Both the position numbers and the translations under genes were made by a program. Shown here one piece after another: positions 18,969-26,868 of a stretch of 32,418 bases of DNA (its first letter is position 1; each line of letters begins with the position of its first letter). The notes under the pieces were generated by a model. It was not told the origin of the DNA, did not search any database, and worked only from the letters and a program-made list of their open reading frames with translations. Origin of the DNA: Candidatus Zipacnadia bacterium (GTDB lineage: Bacteria > Armatimonadota > Zipacnadia > Zipacnadales > UBA11051); contig JALGTY010000008.1 in NCBI GenBank assembly GCA_029821145.1, forward strand, positions 1 through 32,418, read 5' to 3'.

Positions 18969-20086
18969 AACGGCTCCTCGTTAGCTTCGGCCAGGTCCTG
19001 GTACCACTGGTGAGTCACTTTGGCAATTGCGGCCACAGGCACCGCCACCAACATCCCCATTATACCGGCGAATTCGGCGCCAATGAGCAGAGCTATGATT
19101 ACCGTGACGGGGTGCAGCTTGATCTCCCGGCCCAGCACCACCGGCATAATCAAGTTAGCCTGGAGCAGGTTGAGTAACCCGTACAACAGCCCCACGATCA
19201 GCGCGCTGGTGAAGCCGTTTTGCAGCCAGGGAATCCCGATGATTGGTATTGCAACAACAATGGAGCCCACAATAGGAATCAACTGCGCCAGGCCGGTCAG
19301 CAGCCCCAGGAGCAGGAAGATGCTGACCTTTGCCCCGTAGAGGATAGCGGCGGTCAGACCTCCCATTATGAGGCACACCAGCAGCATCCCGCGGATATAC
19401 TTGTGCATGATGGCATTCAGTCGCCCGATCAGCTCGTCCACGCTATCCCGGTAGCGGATGGGCAAGAGGCCAAGAGTGCTGGCGCGGATCCTGCGGCTGT
19501 CGGTAACAAAGTAGAACGCCAGAATCGGCACCAGTACCAGCTCGACCAGGAAAAAGACGCCCGAGACCGCCTGTATTACCCACTCGAAGACTCTGCCCCC
19601 GATCTCCGACAAGCTCTCCGTCCAGGTACTCGAAGACTCTTCAATGAACCTCTTGATGTTCTCCGGCGCTTTCTCGGCGTAGGTCTGGAGCCAGTTGTCC
19701 GACAGCTCTTGCAGCCTGGTACTGGCCTTCTCGTACAGTATCGGCACCTCTTGCAGTTGCGCTGATATGCCCGATGAAGTCGCACGGAAGACAAGCCACA
19801 GCAGCACGGCGAGGACCACCATTACGAACACGGCCGCTATCGAGCGCCTGGTACGCTCGGGCAGGGGCACTGGTATGCTGCGCAGCCGCTCCACCGCCGG
19901 GCTGATGATGTAGGCCAGCGCGATGGCCAGCACCAGCATAACCGCAGTGCCGCCCACTCTGCTGAAGAAGCGCCCCAGCGTCGGCGGTGTCCAGAAGATG
20001 ACGTACAGCAGCAGACCGCTGACGGCGAGCGTAGCGATGACGCGCCGCGAGGTCCACGCCTGTTGGCTCTGGTTCTCCGCAGCCAT
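18965..20086 (-). CDS. AI-2E family (UPF0118/PerM-like) membrane transporter
   Basis: A 373-residue protein with about eight membrane helices: two at the N-terminus, a soluble helical segment (about 105-180), then paired helices. It includes the family stretch LVPILAFYFVTDSRRIR and a C-terminal block with GLAQLIPIVGSIVV and LLNLLQANLIMPVVLGRE. Family members export the AI-2 signal or ions (Na+/H+), and many have no known substrate. It lies 20 nt after wecB and overlaps uppP by 4 nt. The substrate here is unknown; the setting hints at envelope biogenesis. Confidence 0.9.
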   Translation of the reverse strand: MAAENQSQQAWTSRRVIATLAVSGLLLYVIFWTPPTLGRFFSRVGGTAVMLVLAIALAYIISPAVERLRSIPVPLPERTRRSIAAVFVMVVLAVLLWLVFRATSSGISAQLQEVPILYEKASTRLQELSDNWLQTYAEKAPENIKRFIEESSSTWTESLSEIGGRVFEWVIQAVSGVFFLVELVLVPILAFYFVTDSRRIRASTLGLLPIRYRDSVDELIGRLNAIMHKYIRGMLLVCLIMGGLTAAILYGAKVSIFLLLGLLTGLAQLIPIVGSIVVAIPIIGIPWLQNGFTSALIVGLLYGLLNLLQANLIMPVVLGREIKLHPVTVIIALLIGAEFAGIMGMLVAVPVAAIAKVTHQWYQDLAEANEEPL

Positions 20087-20106
20087 ATCCCTGCTCCTCG
20101 TCAGTC

Positions 20107-21273
20107 TTATTCCCGCGCAGGCGGCTCGAATTCCGCAGGCCGCTGCGGGCGAATGCCCAGGTGATACTCGAGTGCATCGCAGATGCGCACTGCCGCCTGG
20201 CCGTCCCCGTAGGGCGAGCCGCCGGCGGCCATCCGGGCGTAAGCGGTGGGGCTGGTGAGCAGGCGGTCGGCCTCCGCCACGATCTTATCGGTCTCGGTCC
20301 CCACCAGCCGGGCGACCCCCGCCTCAACGGCTTCGGGCCGCTCGGTGGTCTCCCGGGCGACCAGCACAGGCACCCCCAGTGAAGGTGCCTCCTCCTGGAT
20401 ACCGCCCGAGTCGGTGATGATCAAGTCGGCCCGCGCCATCAGCGCCACGAAGACCACATAATCGGGCGGCTCGACCAGTCTCACCCGCGGCACGCTCCCC
20501 AGCAATTGCTCCGCCGGCCGGCGCACCACCGGATTGGGATGCACCGGGTATATCAGCGTAACGTCAGGGTGCACGCCGAGAATCCGCCGCAGCGCCGCGC
20601 AAATCCGGGCGAACGGCTCCCCCTGGTTTTCGCGGCGGTGCAGCGTCACCAACAGCACCCGGCCGGGCAACTCTTCGACCCACGCCAGTTCTGTGCCGGC
20701 CAGGGTCGGCCTCTGCTGGCGGATCGTTTGCAGCGCATCCAGGACCGGGTTGCCGGTGACAAAGATCGCCTCCGGGCTGACTCCTTCCGCCCGGAGATTG
20801 CCAGCCGCGCGCGGGGTCGCCGCAAAGTGCAAATCGGCCAGCACGGTGGTCAAGCGCCGGTCCATCTCCTCAGGGAACGGGGAGAACTTATCACCCGTCC
20901 GCAAGCCCGCCTCGACGTGCCCCAGCGGTATCTTCTGATAGAATGCCGCCAGGCTCGCGGCAAAGGTCGTCGTCGTATCGCCTTGCACCAGCACAATCCG
21001 GGGCTGGAGTTGCCTCAGCGCTTCTTCCACACCGGTAAGGGCACCACTGGTAACTTCACTGAGGCTCTGCGCCGGCTGCATTATGTCCAGGTCCACATCC
21101 GGGCTGATATTAAAGACCGCCAGCATCTGATCGAGCATTTCCCGGTGCTGCGCGGTGACGATCACCTGGGGCACGAACAGTTCTGGTCGCTGGCTGAGCT
21201 GCGACCATACCGGGCCCAGCTTTATGGCCTCGGGGCGGGTACCGAAGACCAGGGCTACCGGTATCGGGCTCAT
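20107..21273 (-). CDS. wecB: UDP-N-acetylglucosamine 2-epimerase (non-hydrolysing)
   Basis: 388 residues with a GT-B-like fold. It interconverts UDP-GlcNAc and UDP-ManNAc for polysaccharide or teichoic-acid-type linkage units. Motifs in order: FGTRPEAIKLGPV, VQGDTTTTFAA, VEAGLRTG, PFPEEMDRR, VTGNPVLDAL, VTLHRRENQG and TDSGGIQEEAPSLGVPVL. The ATG at 21271-21273 overlaps the wecA stop (ATGA) and starts exactly at the family N-terminus. A longer frame extending to 21534 reads through wecA and is rejected. The last 25 residues are weakly conserved. Confidence 0.95.
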   Translation of the reverse strand: MSPIPVALVFGTRPEAIKLGPVWSQLSQRPELFVPQVIVTAQHREMLDQMLAVFNISPDVDLDIMQPAQSLSEVTSGALTGVEEALRQLQPRIVLVQGDTTTTFAASLAAFYQKIPLGHVEAGLRTGDKFSPFPEEMDRRLTTVLADLHFAATPRAAGNLRAEGVSPEAIFVTGNPVLDALQTIRQQRPTLAGTELAWVEELPGRVLLVTLHRRENQGEPFARICAALRRILGVHPDVTLIYPVHPNPVVRRPAEQLLGSVPRVRLVEPPDYVVFVALMARADLIITDSGGIQEEAPSLGVPVLVARETTERPEAVEAGVARLVGTETDKIVAEADRLLTSPTAYARMAAGGSPYGDGQAAVRICDALEYHLGIRPQRPAEFEPPARE

Positions 21274-22214
21274 CGCAGCCACAACCACAGGGCCGCTCCG
21301 CACAGTGCGGCGGTCAGCCCGTAGATTAGCAGTACGGTTTGCTTCTGGCTGAGTCCGCGGGCGAGCAGACGATGGTGCAGGTGGGTGCGATCGGCATTGT
21401 AGATCGGCTTCCCGTTGACCGCGCGCCGGATAGTGGTGCTCAGGGCATCGTATATGGGCACCCCCAGCACCAGCATCGGCACAAAGACGGCCAGTGCGGC
21501 GGTACTTTTGAACGCCCCCGTAACCGAGACACACGCCAACAGGTAGCCCAGGAACATCGCCCCGGTATCGCCCATAAAGATGCGGGCGGGGTTGAAGTTA
21601 TAGGGCAGGAAGCCCAGGCAAGCGCCGGCGGCAGCGGCACCCAGTACCCCGACCTGACTCATTCCCATGCTCAGGGCCATTACCGCCAGCGTACCCGCGC
21701 ACAGGACACAGACGCCGGCGGCCAGGCCGTCCAGCCCGTCAATCCAGTTGATGGCGTTAGTCATAAACACGATCCACAGTACCGTAAGCGGCCCGGCCCA
21801 GGCGCCCAGCGCCAGGTAGCTGCTGCCGCCGAACAGCGCCAGCGGATTGGTCAACCCTTCGACGCGCACGCCCCACTGCAGGGCGATGAGCGCCACGATT
21901 ATCTGCCCCAGAAAACGGGGCGCAGGCGACAGATGGTAGATGTCGTCAACCAGGCACAAGGCGGCCAGGAGCACCGAGCCGATCAGGATTCCTACAGTTG
22001 TCGGGTCGGCTAGGCCACCCGCGGCGGCCACGGCCAGCCAGAAGGCGATAAATATTGCCAGCCCCCCGGCCGTCGGGACCGGCTTGTCGTGCACCCGCCG
22101 CTGCTCGGGAAGGTCAACCAGACCGATCCTGGCTGCCCCCGCTCTCACCACGGGCGTGAGAACGGCCGCCAGGACCAGGGCTACGATCAAACCCACCAGC
22201 CACGGCCCAGCCAC
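21270..22214 (-). CDS. wecA: Undecaprenyl-phosphate GlcNAc-1-phosphate transferase (WecA/TagO type)
   Basis: A 314-residue polytopic membrane enzyme of the MraY/WecA superfamily. It transfers GlcNAc-1-P from UDP-GlcNAc to undecaprenyl-P and so starts an envelope glycopolymer. Visible motifs: LVDDIYHL (Mg-binding Asp pair), NAINWIDGLDGLA, NFNPARIFMGDTGAMFLGY, and the WecA-type HLHHRL loop near the C-terminus, which separates it from MraY. The start is GTG (22212-22214), 5 nt after the comEB stop. Translational overlap with wecB, which modifies the same nucleotide sugar, supports one pathway. Confidence 0.94.
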   Translation of the reverse strand: MAGPWLVGLIVALVLAAVLTPVVRAGAARIGLVDLPEQRRVHDKPVPTAGGLAIFIAFWLAVAAAGGLADPTTVGILIGSVLLAALCLVDDIYHLSPAPRFLGQIIVALIALQWGVRVEGLTNPLALFGGSSYLALGAWAGPLTVLWIVFMTNAINWIDGLDGLAAGVCVLCAGTLAVMALSMGMSQVGVLGAAAAGACLGFLPYNFNPARIFMGDTGAMFLGYLLACVSVTGAFKSTAALAVFVPMLVLGVPIYDALSTTIRRAVNGKPIYNADRTHLHHRLLARGLSQKQTVLLIYGLTAALCGAALWLWLR

Positions 22215-22219
22215 AGCAC

Positions 22220-22714
22220 CTATTCACCTTCCCTGGCCAACGGCCACTGAACCAGCTCAACGCCGGCCTCTTCAAGCAGCCCGGCCGCCAGCTCATCAGG
22301 GTAGTCGCCCTCGTAGACTATCCGCGTGACGTTGGCGTTGATTAGCATCTTCGCACAGGTGATGCACGGCCGAATGGTGCTGTAGCAGGTCACGTCCTGG
22401 AGGGCAACGCCGTGGACCGCCGCCTGGATGATGGCATTTTGCTCCGCATGCAGCCCGCGGCACAATTCCTGACGCTCGCCCGAGGGTATCTGCAACTTAT
22501 CCCTCAGGCAGCCGACTTCCTCGCAGTGGGGCAAGCCCTTGGGCGCACCGTTGTAGCCGGTAGCCAGGATGCGTCGGTTGGCCACCAGTACCGCGCCGAC
22601 TTGCCGGCGCAGGCATGTGCTCCGCCCCGCCACCTCGTGGCAGATCCTCATGAAGTATGTATCCCAATCCGGCCGCTCACCGCCGGGGCGGGGCGGGGCG
22701 TCTTGGTCACTCAT
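22220..22714 (-). CDS. comEB: dCMP/cytidine deaminase family protein (ComEB-like)
   Basis: A 164-residue zinc enzyme. HAEQNAII provides the zinc ligand His and the catalytic Glu; PCITCAKM provides the two zinc Cys. An N-terminal [17 protein letters not shown] block is typical of deoxycytidylate deaminases, which make dUMP for thymidylate synthesis. The name ComEB comes from the Bacillus competence locus, where it is likewise a dCMP deaminase homologue. It starts 5 nt after rpiB. Its place in an envelope operon is a conserved neighbourhood in several phyla rather than a pathway link. Confidence 0.94.
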   Translation of the reverse strand: MSDQDAPPRPGGERPDWDTYFMRICHEVAGRSTCLRRQVGAVLVANRRILATGYNGAPKGLPHCEEVGCLRDKLQIPSGERQELCRGLHAEQNAIIQAAVHGVALQDVTCYSTIRPCITCAKMLINANVTRIVYEGDYPDELAAGLLEEAGVELVQWPLAREGE

Positions 22715-22719
22715 ATTGC

Positions 22720-23184
22720 TTACCCCTGTTCGGCCAGATCGCTGCCGGCTTCAAGTTTGCGAACCAGTTCCCGGCGGCGCACGTGCCGCGGCTCTGCGGA
22801 GGGCTCAGTTCCCAGGAAGGCTCTCACGATTTCGGTAGCTAGACCGACTCCGACTACCCGCCCGCCCAGCGCAATGACGTTGGCGGCATTGTGACTGCGG
22901 GCCATCCGCGCGCTGTAGACATCGCTGCATAGAGCGCAGTAGACGCCTCGGACCTTATTGGCAGCAATACTGGAGCCGATGCCGGTGCCGCAGATGACAA
23001 TACCCAGGTCGGCTTGGCCGTCGCGGACGGCGCGGGCTGCTCGCGCGGCAAAGACAGGATAGTCCGCCACTTGCAGCTCGTCGGTACCGAAGTCAACCAC
23101 TTCGTGGCCCAGCGATTCAACCAGTTCAATCAGCACAGCGCGCAGGGCCAACCCGGCGTGATCGTTGCCTATCGCCACACGCAT
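22720..23184 (-). CDS. rpiB: Ribose-5-phosphate isomerase B
   Basis: A 154-residue RpiB/LacAB-fold protein. It starts [11 protein letters not shown], with catalytic Cys65 in [10 protein letters not shown] and substrate-binding [15 protein letters not shown]. It interconverts ribose-5-P and ribulose-5-P in the cytoplasm. GGGAGGGAG precedes the ATG at good spacing. It is the first gene of the six-gene operon rpiB-comEB-wecA-wecB-permease-uppP, whose gaps are 5, 5, -4, 20 and -4 nt. Only 25 nt separate it from the terminator-like hairpin at 23210-23246, so its promoter must lie upstream of that hairpin. Confidence 0.95.
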   Translation of the reverse strand: MRVAIGNDHAGLALRAVLIELVESLGHEVVDFGTDELQVADYPVFAARAARAVRDGQADLGIVICGTGIGSSIAANKVRGVYCALCSDVYSARMARSHNAANVIALGGRVVGVGLATEIVRAFLGTEPSAEPRHVRRRELVRKLEAGSDLAEQG

Positions 23185-23209
23185 GTTGCTCCCTCCCGGT
23201 AGCTTTGCT

Positions 23210-23246
23210 GCTAAAACAGCTAAAAGCCTCCTGTTGACCAGGAGGC
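23210..23246 (-). terminator. Terminator or attenuator between the histidine kinase gene and rpiB
   Basis: On the minus strand GCCTCCTG pairs with CAGGAGGC around a short loop (23226-23246), followed by TTTTAGCTGTTTT. Upstream, GACCA can instead pair with TGGTC in the hairpin's first arm and loop, a possible anti-terminator. An extra hairpin, GTCTCC/GGAGAC, precedes it (about 23270-23292). Confidence 0.7.
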
Positions 23247-23335
23247 CTCGCGAGCTTGGTCTGGCGATCTGTCTCCCGGAGCGTGGAGACTAGGACGTAT
23301 TCACGTGCAGATATGACGGTACGCGGTGCGCCGCA

Positions 23336-25039
23336 CTACTGTTCAGCACTCTGTTCGATCTGGGGAACCTTCGGCAGGACAACGGTGAAGGTCGATCCCT
23401 CATCAACCTCGCTCCACGACAACGAGACTTCACCGCCGTGGGCGCGCGCCAGATGCCGAACCAGGTACAAGCCGATGCCGGTGCCTTTTATGCCCTTGCG
23501 CTTACTATCGCCCTCTACCATCTGGAACCGGTCGAAGATCTTCTCCCGGTGGCGCGCGGGAATGCCCAGCCCGTGGTCGGTGATGTCAATACGGATGGAG
23601 TCGCCCTCGTCTGTACCGCTGACTACAATATCGCCGCCGTCGGGCGAGTATTTGATAGCGTTACCCACCAGGTTATCCAGGATCTGGGCAACCTTGTCCT
23701 TGTCCGCTTCGATAGTTGGAAAGTCCGTGGGGACGGCGTTTACTAGATTATGACGCGAGGTGTATTCCTGCTGGGCGGTGAGTACTCGCTGGACCACCTC
23801 CGGCAGGTTCACTGGCTCGATAGTCATTTCCAGGGCGCGGCCTGACTCGATACGGGAGATATTGAGCAGGTCGCTGATCAACCGCGTCAGGCGGTCGCAT
23901 TCCTGGTCAATGATCTCGTAGAATTCGCGGCGGGTCCGCTCGTCGTAGAGCCCTTCGACGTCATCCAGCAGGGTAGAAATAAAGCCTTTGATGGAGGTCA
24001 GCGGCGTACGCAACTCGTGCGAGACGGTCGAGACGAAGGTGGTCTTCATTCGCTCGACGTGGCGAATATCGGTAATATCGGTAAATATCAGCACCACGTC
24101 GCTCACCGTGCCATTTTCGCCAACGACCATGCTAGTTTCAACACGGTGGACCTCTTCGTTATCCAACTCGACTTCAGTGGACTGCTCTCGGAACTCGCTG
24201 ATGGTTTCCTGCAGCAAGTTGAGTATCTGGTCGTCGCTGACGACCTCAGTAAACTGCTTGCCTTCATACCCATCGGCAGGCAGTTGCAGGACCTCACAAG
24301 CGGCGCGATTCATCAGCCGGATATCCCCTTCGGAGCTGACGACGATGACACCGGACCGCATACTTTCCAGCGCATCTTCCAGGCGCTCTTTTTCCTCGGT
24401 CAGCGTGATATAAAGCTGGGCGTTGGATATGACGGCGGCGGCTTGCTCCGCCAGCATTTCTAGCAGGCGCAGGTCATCCTGGTCGAATTCCTGCTCGTAG
24501 CGCTTATTGCAGACTTGGGCGACGCCGATCGTCCGCTCCTGGACAATGCGTTCTTCTTCGTTGCGCTGTTTGATGACCAGGGGCACAGCAATGCCGTTGC
24601 GAATGCGCAGGGCGGATACGATCTCGGGCAGCACACGCGCATCATTGAGCGCGTCGTTGTAGATGACAGACTCGCTGGACTCGTAGACTTCCCCGATGAT
24701 ACCCTCACCGGGTTTCACCACAGCATTGGCAGCCTGCTCTTCCGTCAAGCCCAACGAGGGGGGCAGCAGCGCCAGTTCCCCACTCTCACCGTGGTACAGG
24801 AAGATCATAACCTTCTCGCACTGGACGATCATGGCGATCTTGCTGATCAGCCGAGACATCGTCTGTTGGAGTTCCGGACGAGTAACGATTACCCCCGGCA
24901 TCTCAGCCATAGCGGTCGTGATCTGGAGTTCACTCTCCAGCTCCCGGATCTTCCCGTGAAGATCAGTGACCACTAGCCGATAGCGCTCTAGTTCCTTTCG
25001 CAGGGCCTCCGGCCCTTCGGGAGCTACGTCCTCGACCAT
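23336..25039 (-). CDS. GAF-PAS sensor histidine kinase
   Basis: A 567-residue soluble kinase. Order: N-terminal coiled coil (about 10-45), GAF domain (about 50-208), a linking coil, PAS domain (about 222-325), HisKA with His341 (VSHELRTPLTSIKG), and HATPase with Asn460, DHGLGIP, GTGIGLYLV and the final strand TFTVVLPK. It has no membrane helices and no receiver domain. The partner regulator is not adjacent; the orphan OmpR-type gene at 14643 is one candidate in the window. GGAGG lies 11 nt before the ATG. It is probably co-transcribed with the S1-domain gene 135 nt upstream. Confidence 0.93.
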   Translation of the reverse strand: MVEDVAPEGPEALRKELERYRLVVTDLHGKIRELESELQITTAMAEMPGVIVTRPELQQTMSRLISKIAMIVQCEKVMIFLYHGESGELALLPPSLGLTEEQAANAVVKPGEGIIGEVYESSESVIYNDALNDARVLPEIVSALRIRNGIAVPLVIKQRNEEERIVQERTIGVAQVCNKRYEQEFDQDDLRLLEMLAEQAAAVISNAQLYITLTEEKERLEDALESMRSGVIVVSSEGDIRLMNRAACEVLQLPADGYEGKQFTEVVSDDQILNLLQETISEFREQSTEVELDNEEVHRVETSMVVGENGTVSDVVLIFTDITDIRHVERMKTTFVSTVSHELRTPLTSIKGFISTLLDDVEGLYDERTRREFYEIIDQECDRLTRLISDLLNISRIESGRALEMTIEPVNLPEVVQRVLTAQQEYTSRHNLVNAVPTDFPTIEADKDKVAQILDNLVGNAIKYSPDGGDIVVSGTDEGDSIRIDITDHGLGIPARHREKIFDRFQMVEGDSKRKGIKGTGIGLYLVRHLARAHGGEVSLSWSEVDEGSTFTVVLPKVPQIEQSAEQ

Positions 25040-25174
25040 TTCTGCAGCATCCTCCTCGAACCTTTCTCCTTTGTTGGCTGGCGTTGCCGCGACGCAAGCT
25101 TTCCAGCGTGGTGGACCAACCGGCTATCTGAACCGCGCCCGAGAGGTGTGGAGTATCACGCAGCGTGCCTTGAC

Positions 25175-25558
25175 CTAGCCGCCGCGCCGCGAAACGCGGC
25201 GGCGGCGAATTTCGTTCTGGCGGCGGTTGCTCTCCTGCATAAACTTGGTCAGGCGCTTCTCAAAGTCTTCGCCAAGAGCACGGGACCGGGGCCGTGTGGC
25301 CGCCACCCGGTCTTGAAAGTCCGGATCGGCCTGCTTGATTGACAACTCCCACCGGCCCGGCTCTTTTTCCGCCAGCAGCTTAACTCGTACCACGTCTTCT
25401 TCGCGCAGATAGTCACTGACATCCTCAACGTAACCCTCCGCGATCTCCGAGATATGCACCAGCCCCGTCATATTATCGGGCAAGTCCAGGATTGCCCCGT
25501 AGGGCAGCAGTTTAGTGACCGTACCCTCTATGACTTCACCACTTGAAACCGCCATCAT
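25175..25558 (-). CDS. S1 RNA-binding domain protein (YugI/GSP13-like)
   Basis: 127 residues. One S1 OB-fold (about 5-78) with GEVIEGTVTKLLPYGAILDL and GLVHISEIAEGYVEDVSDYL, then a basic tail ending in RRRRVSRRGG. Small S1 proteins of this kind bind ribosomes or RNA. The consensus promoter at 25628-25656 drives it, with a leader of about 65 nt. Two ATGs are adjacent and either could be used; the ribosome site is weak (AGGTCG). It precedes the GAF-PAS kinase. Confidence 0.9.
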   Translation of the reverse strand: MMAVSSGEVIEGTVTKLLPYGAILDLPDNMTGLVHISEIAEGYVEDVSDYLREEDVVRVKLLAEKEPGRWELSIKQADPDFQDRVAATRPRSRALGEDFEKRLTKFMQESNRRQNEIRRRRVSRRGG

Positions 25559-25627
25559 AGTCTCAGCGACCTACTCCTATCTATCGCCAGCCGTCCAGGC
25601 ATAGGCTAGTCTTATTACTTTGTAGTG

Positions 25628-25656
25628 ATTATATCGGACGCCACCGAGGATGTCAA
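25628..25656 (-). promoter_or_regulatory. Consensus sigma70 promoter for the S1-domain gene
   Basis: TTGACA (25651-25656), a 17-bp spacer and TATAAT (25628-25633): a perfect match. The -35 box overlaps the stop codon of the upstream gene. Confidence 0.92.
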
Positions 25657-26435
25657 GCACACAGGTCGTGCGCCGCCTGGCGTATCTCGCCATTGGGATG
25701 ATGTTCAGCGACAAAGCCCAGCGCGGCCTTATCGCCGGCCCGCTCGAGTTCGCTGAGCTGTTCACCCAGCAGCCGCGCTACATTTTCCGCTACCGCCTTG
25801 AGCTTAGCCGACTCACTTATAGCGATGAGGTCCGCGGTTCGCTTCGCGCTGAGTAGCTCTGTCATCCAGCGCTTATGGTTGGCCAGCTTCATAGCTGCCT
25901 GCCGGCGCGTCTGGTCGAAAGGGCAGGCTTGGGCGATCACCAACAGGGCTGTACCCGGCCCCGGTTCGGGCAGCCGGCTGGCCAGTTGCGCCACGATCAG
26001 ATCGCGCACCGGATCGCGATCCACCTGGGCGGCGTGCCGGTGGGAGATGGTTCGCCGCTCGGCGGCCGCATCGGCCATCTCCTGCATGTCTTCCATAATG
26101 TGCTCCGGTACCCCGGCGGCATCTTCTTCCTCATCAATATCGCGAAACACCCGGCGGGCTGCACTCCCGGCCCTTGGCGCCTCCAGTCCAGGCCGGCGCA
26201 GTTGCCGCCGCAGGCAAGCCGCCCTGGCCAGGGGCTCGTACCGGCTCTGGGCCAGCAACTCATTCACGATCCGCCGCGCGGCCGCCTCCGTGGCGGTGGG
26301 CAGCAGCAACCCCAGCAGTTCCCATTGCTCGCCCTCCACCAGCTTTGCCAACGCCCGTTCGACATCCGCGGTGGTCGCGGCACTGATCATCGCCTCCACT
26401 TGCCGACTGTACTGAGCCAACTTGTTCAGGTCCAT
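25653..26435 (-). CDS. Unrecognised all-helical protein (HEAT-like)
   Basis: About 260 residues from ATG 26433-26435 (MDLNKLAQYS); a longer frame starts at TTG 26483. The sequence is Ala/Leu/Arg-rich with repeated helix pairs. The C-terminal part resembles HEAT or TPR-like units (for example DLIVAQLASRLPEPG and GDKAALGFVAEHHPNGEIR), with an acidic linker (DIDEEEDAAG) near the middle. I do not recognise a family. No signal peptide or membrane helix is seen. Coding is supported by continuous length and by codon use like its neighbours. It ends where the S1-gene promoter begins. The purine-rich stretch upstream (about 26530-26580, minus strand) makes the ribosome site hard to choose. Confidence 0.7.
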   Translation of the reverse strand: MDLNKLAQYSRQVEAMISAATTADVERALAKLVEGEQWELLGLLLPTATEAAARRIVNELLAQSRYEPLARAACLRRQLRRPGLEAPRAGSAARRVFRDIDEEEDAAGVPEHIMEDMQEMADAAAERRTISHRHAAQVDRDPVRDLIVAQLASRLPEPGPGTALLVIAQACPFDQTRRQAAMKLANHKRWMTELLSAKRTADLIAISESAKLKAVAENVARLLGEQLSELERAGDKAALGFVAEHHPNGEIRQAAHDLCA

Positions 26436-26595
26436 GTCCGCTCTGTCATCCTCCTCTGGGTCTTGGCGTCCGTGTTCCTCCAATTTTGCCCAGCGTTATC
26501 TGCTCTTGCATACGGTTGTCTATCTTCTCGTGCTGTTCCTCCCTTGCTCTCTTCCTTCCTCCCTCTTTTCCAGTGACCAGGACTTTTGGGAATAT

Positions 26596-26637
26596 TTTGC
26601 CAATACTCTTGGCAAATTCGTCACTATGCGCTACACT
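26596..26637 (+). promoter_or_regulatory. Promoter with an operator-like palindrome
   Basis: TTGGCA (26609-26614), a 17-bp spacer and TACACT (26632-26637). A perfect inverted repeat, TTTGCCAA (26596-26603) and TTGGCAAA (26609-26616) with 5-bp spacing, covers the -35 box, as a repressor site would. The expected start of transcription is near 26644. Confidence 0.6.
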
Positions 26638-26643
26638 ATATTC

Positions 26644-26767
26644 GAATTCGTAAGACGGTGTCGCCCTTTGACATGTAACCGACCCAAGCAAATGCCCAAA
26701 AAGCCCCCCGGTTAAAAGCTGGGGTTATCTGTCCCCTGCTGTGAGAATCAGCAGGGGACTTTTTTTG
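26644..26767 (+). ncRNA. Candidate small RNA or attenuated leader, about 124 nt
   Basis: It is bounded by the promoter at 26609-26637 and a strong terminator at 26731-26767 (GTCCCCTGCTG paired with CAGCAGGGGAC, then seven T). A second stem, AGCCCC with GGGGTT, lies just before it (about 26700-26726). No convincing coding frame is inside, and I do not recognise a known riboswitch class. It is either a free-standing sRNA or a terminator-controlled leader of the DUF4129 operon that starts about 100 nt later. Confidence 0.55.
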
Positions 26768-26868
26768 CGTGCTCCCCAGCGTGGCGGACAGCAGGACATG
26801 GCCACTTCCAAGGCGAAATGGGCAGAGGCTGCATATCTTTCCGATTTGCCAATGGCCACTGCAATCTC

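Noticed and set aside
20107-21534. A longer wecB reading to 21534
   Set aside because: The extra 87 residues are wecA read out of frame; the ATGA overlap at 21270-21273 marks the real start.
25040-25174. A tRNA-like GGTTC stretch between the S1 and kinase genes
   Set aside because: No acceptor stem, anticodon arm or consistent T-arm can be folded.
26422-26715. A 97-residue plus-strand frame before the DUF4129 gene
   Set aside because: It overlaps the start of a minus-strand gene and a promoter, has low-complexity content, and has no ribosome site.
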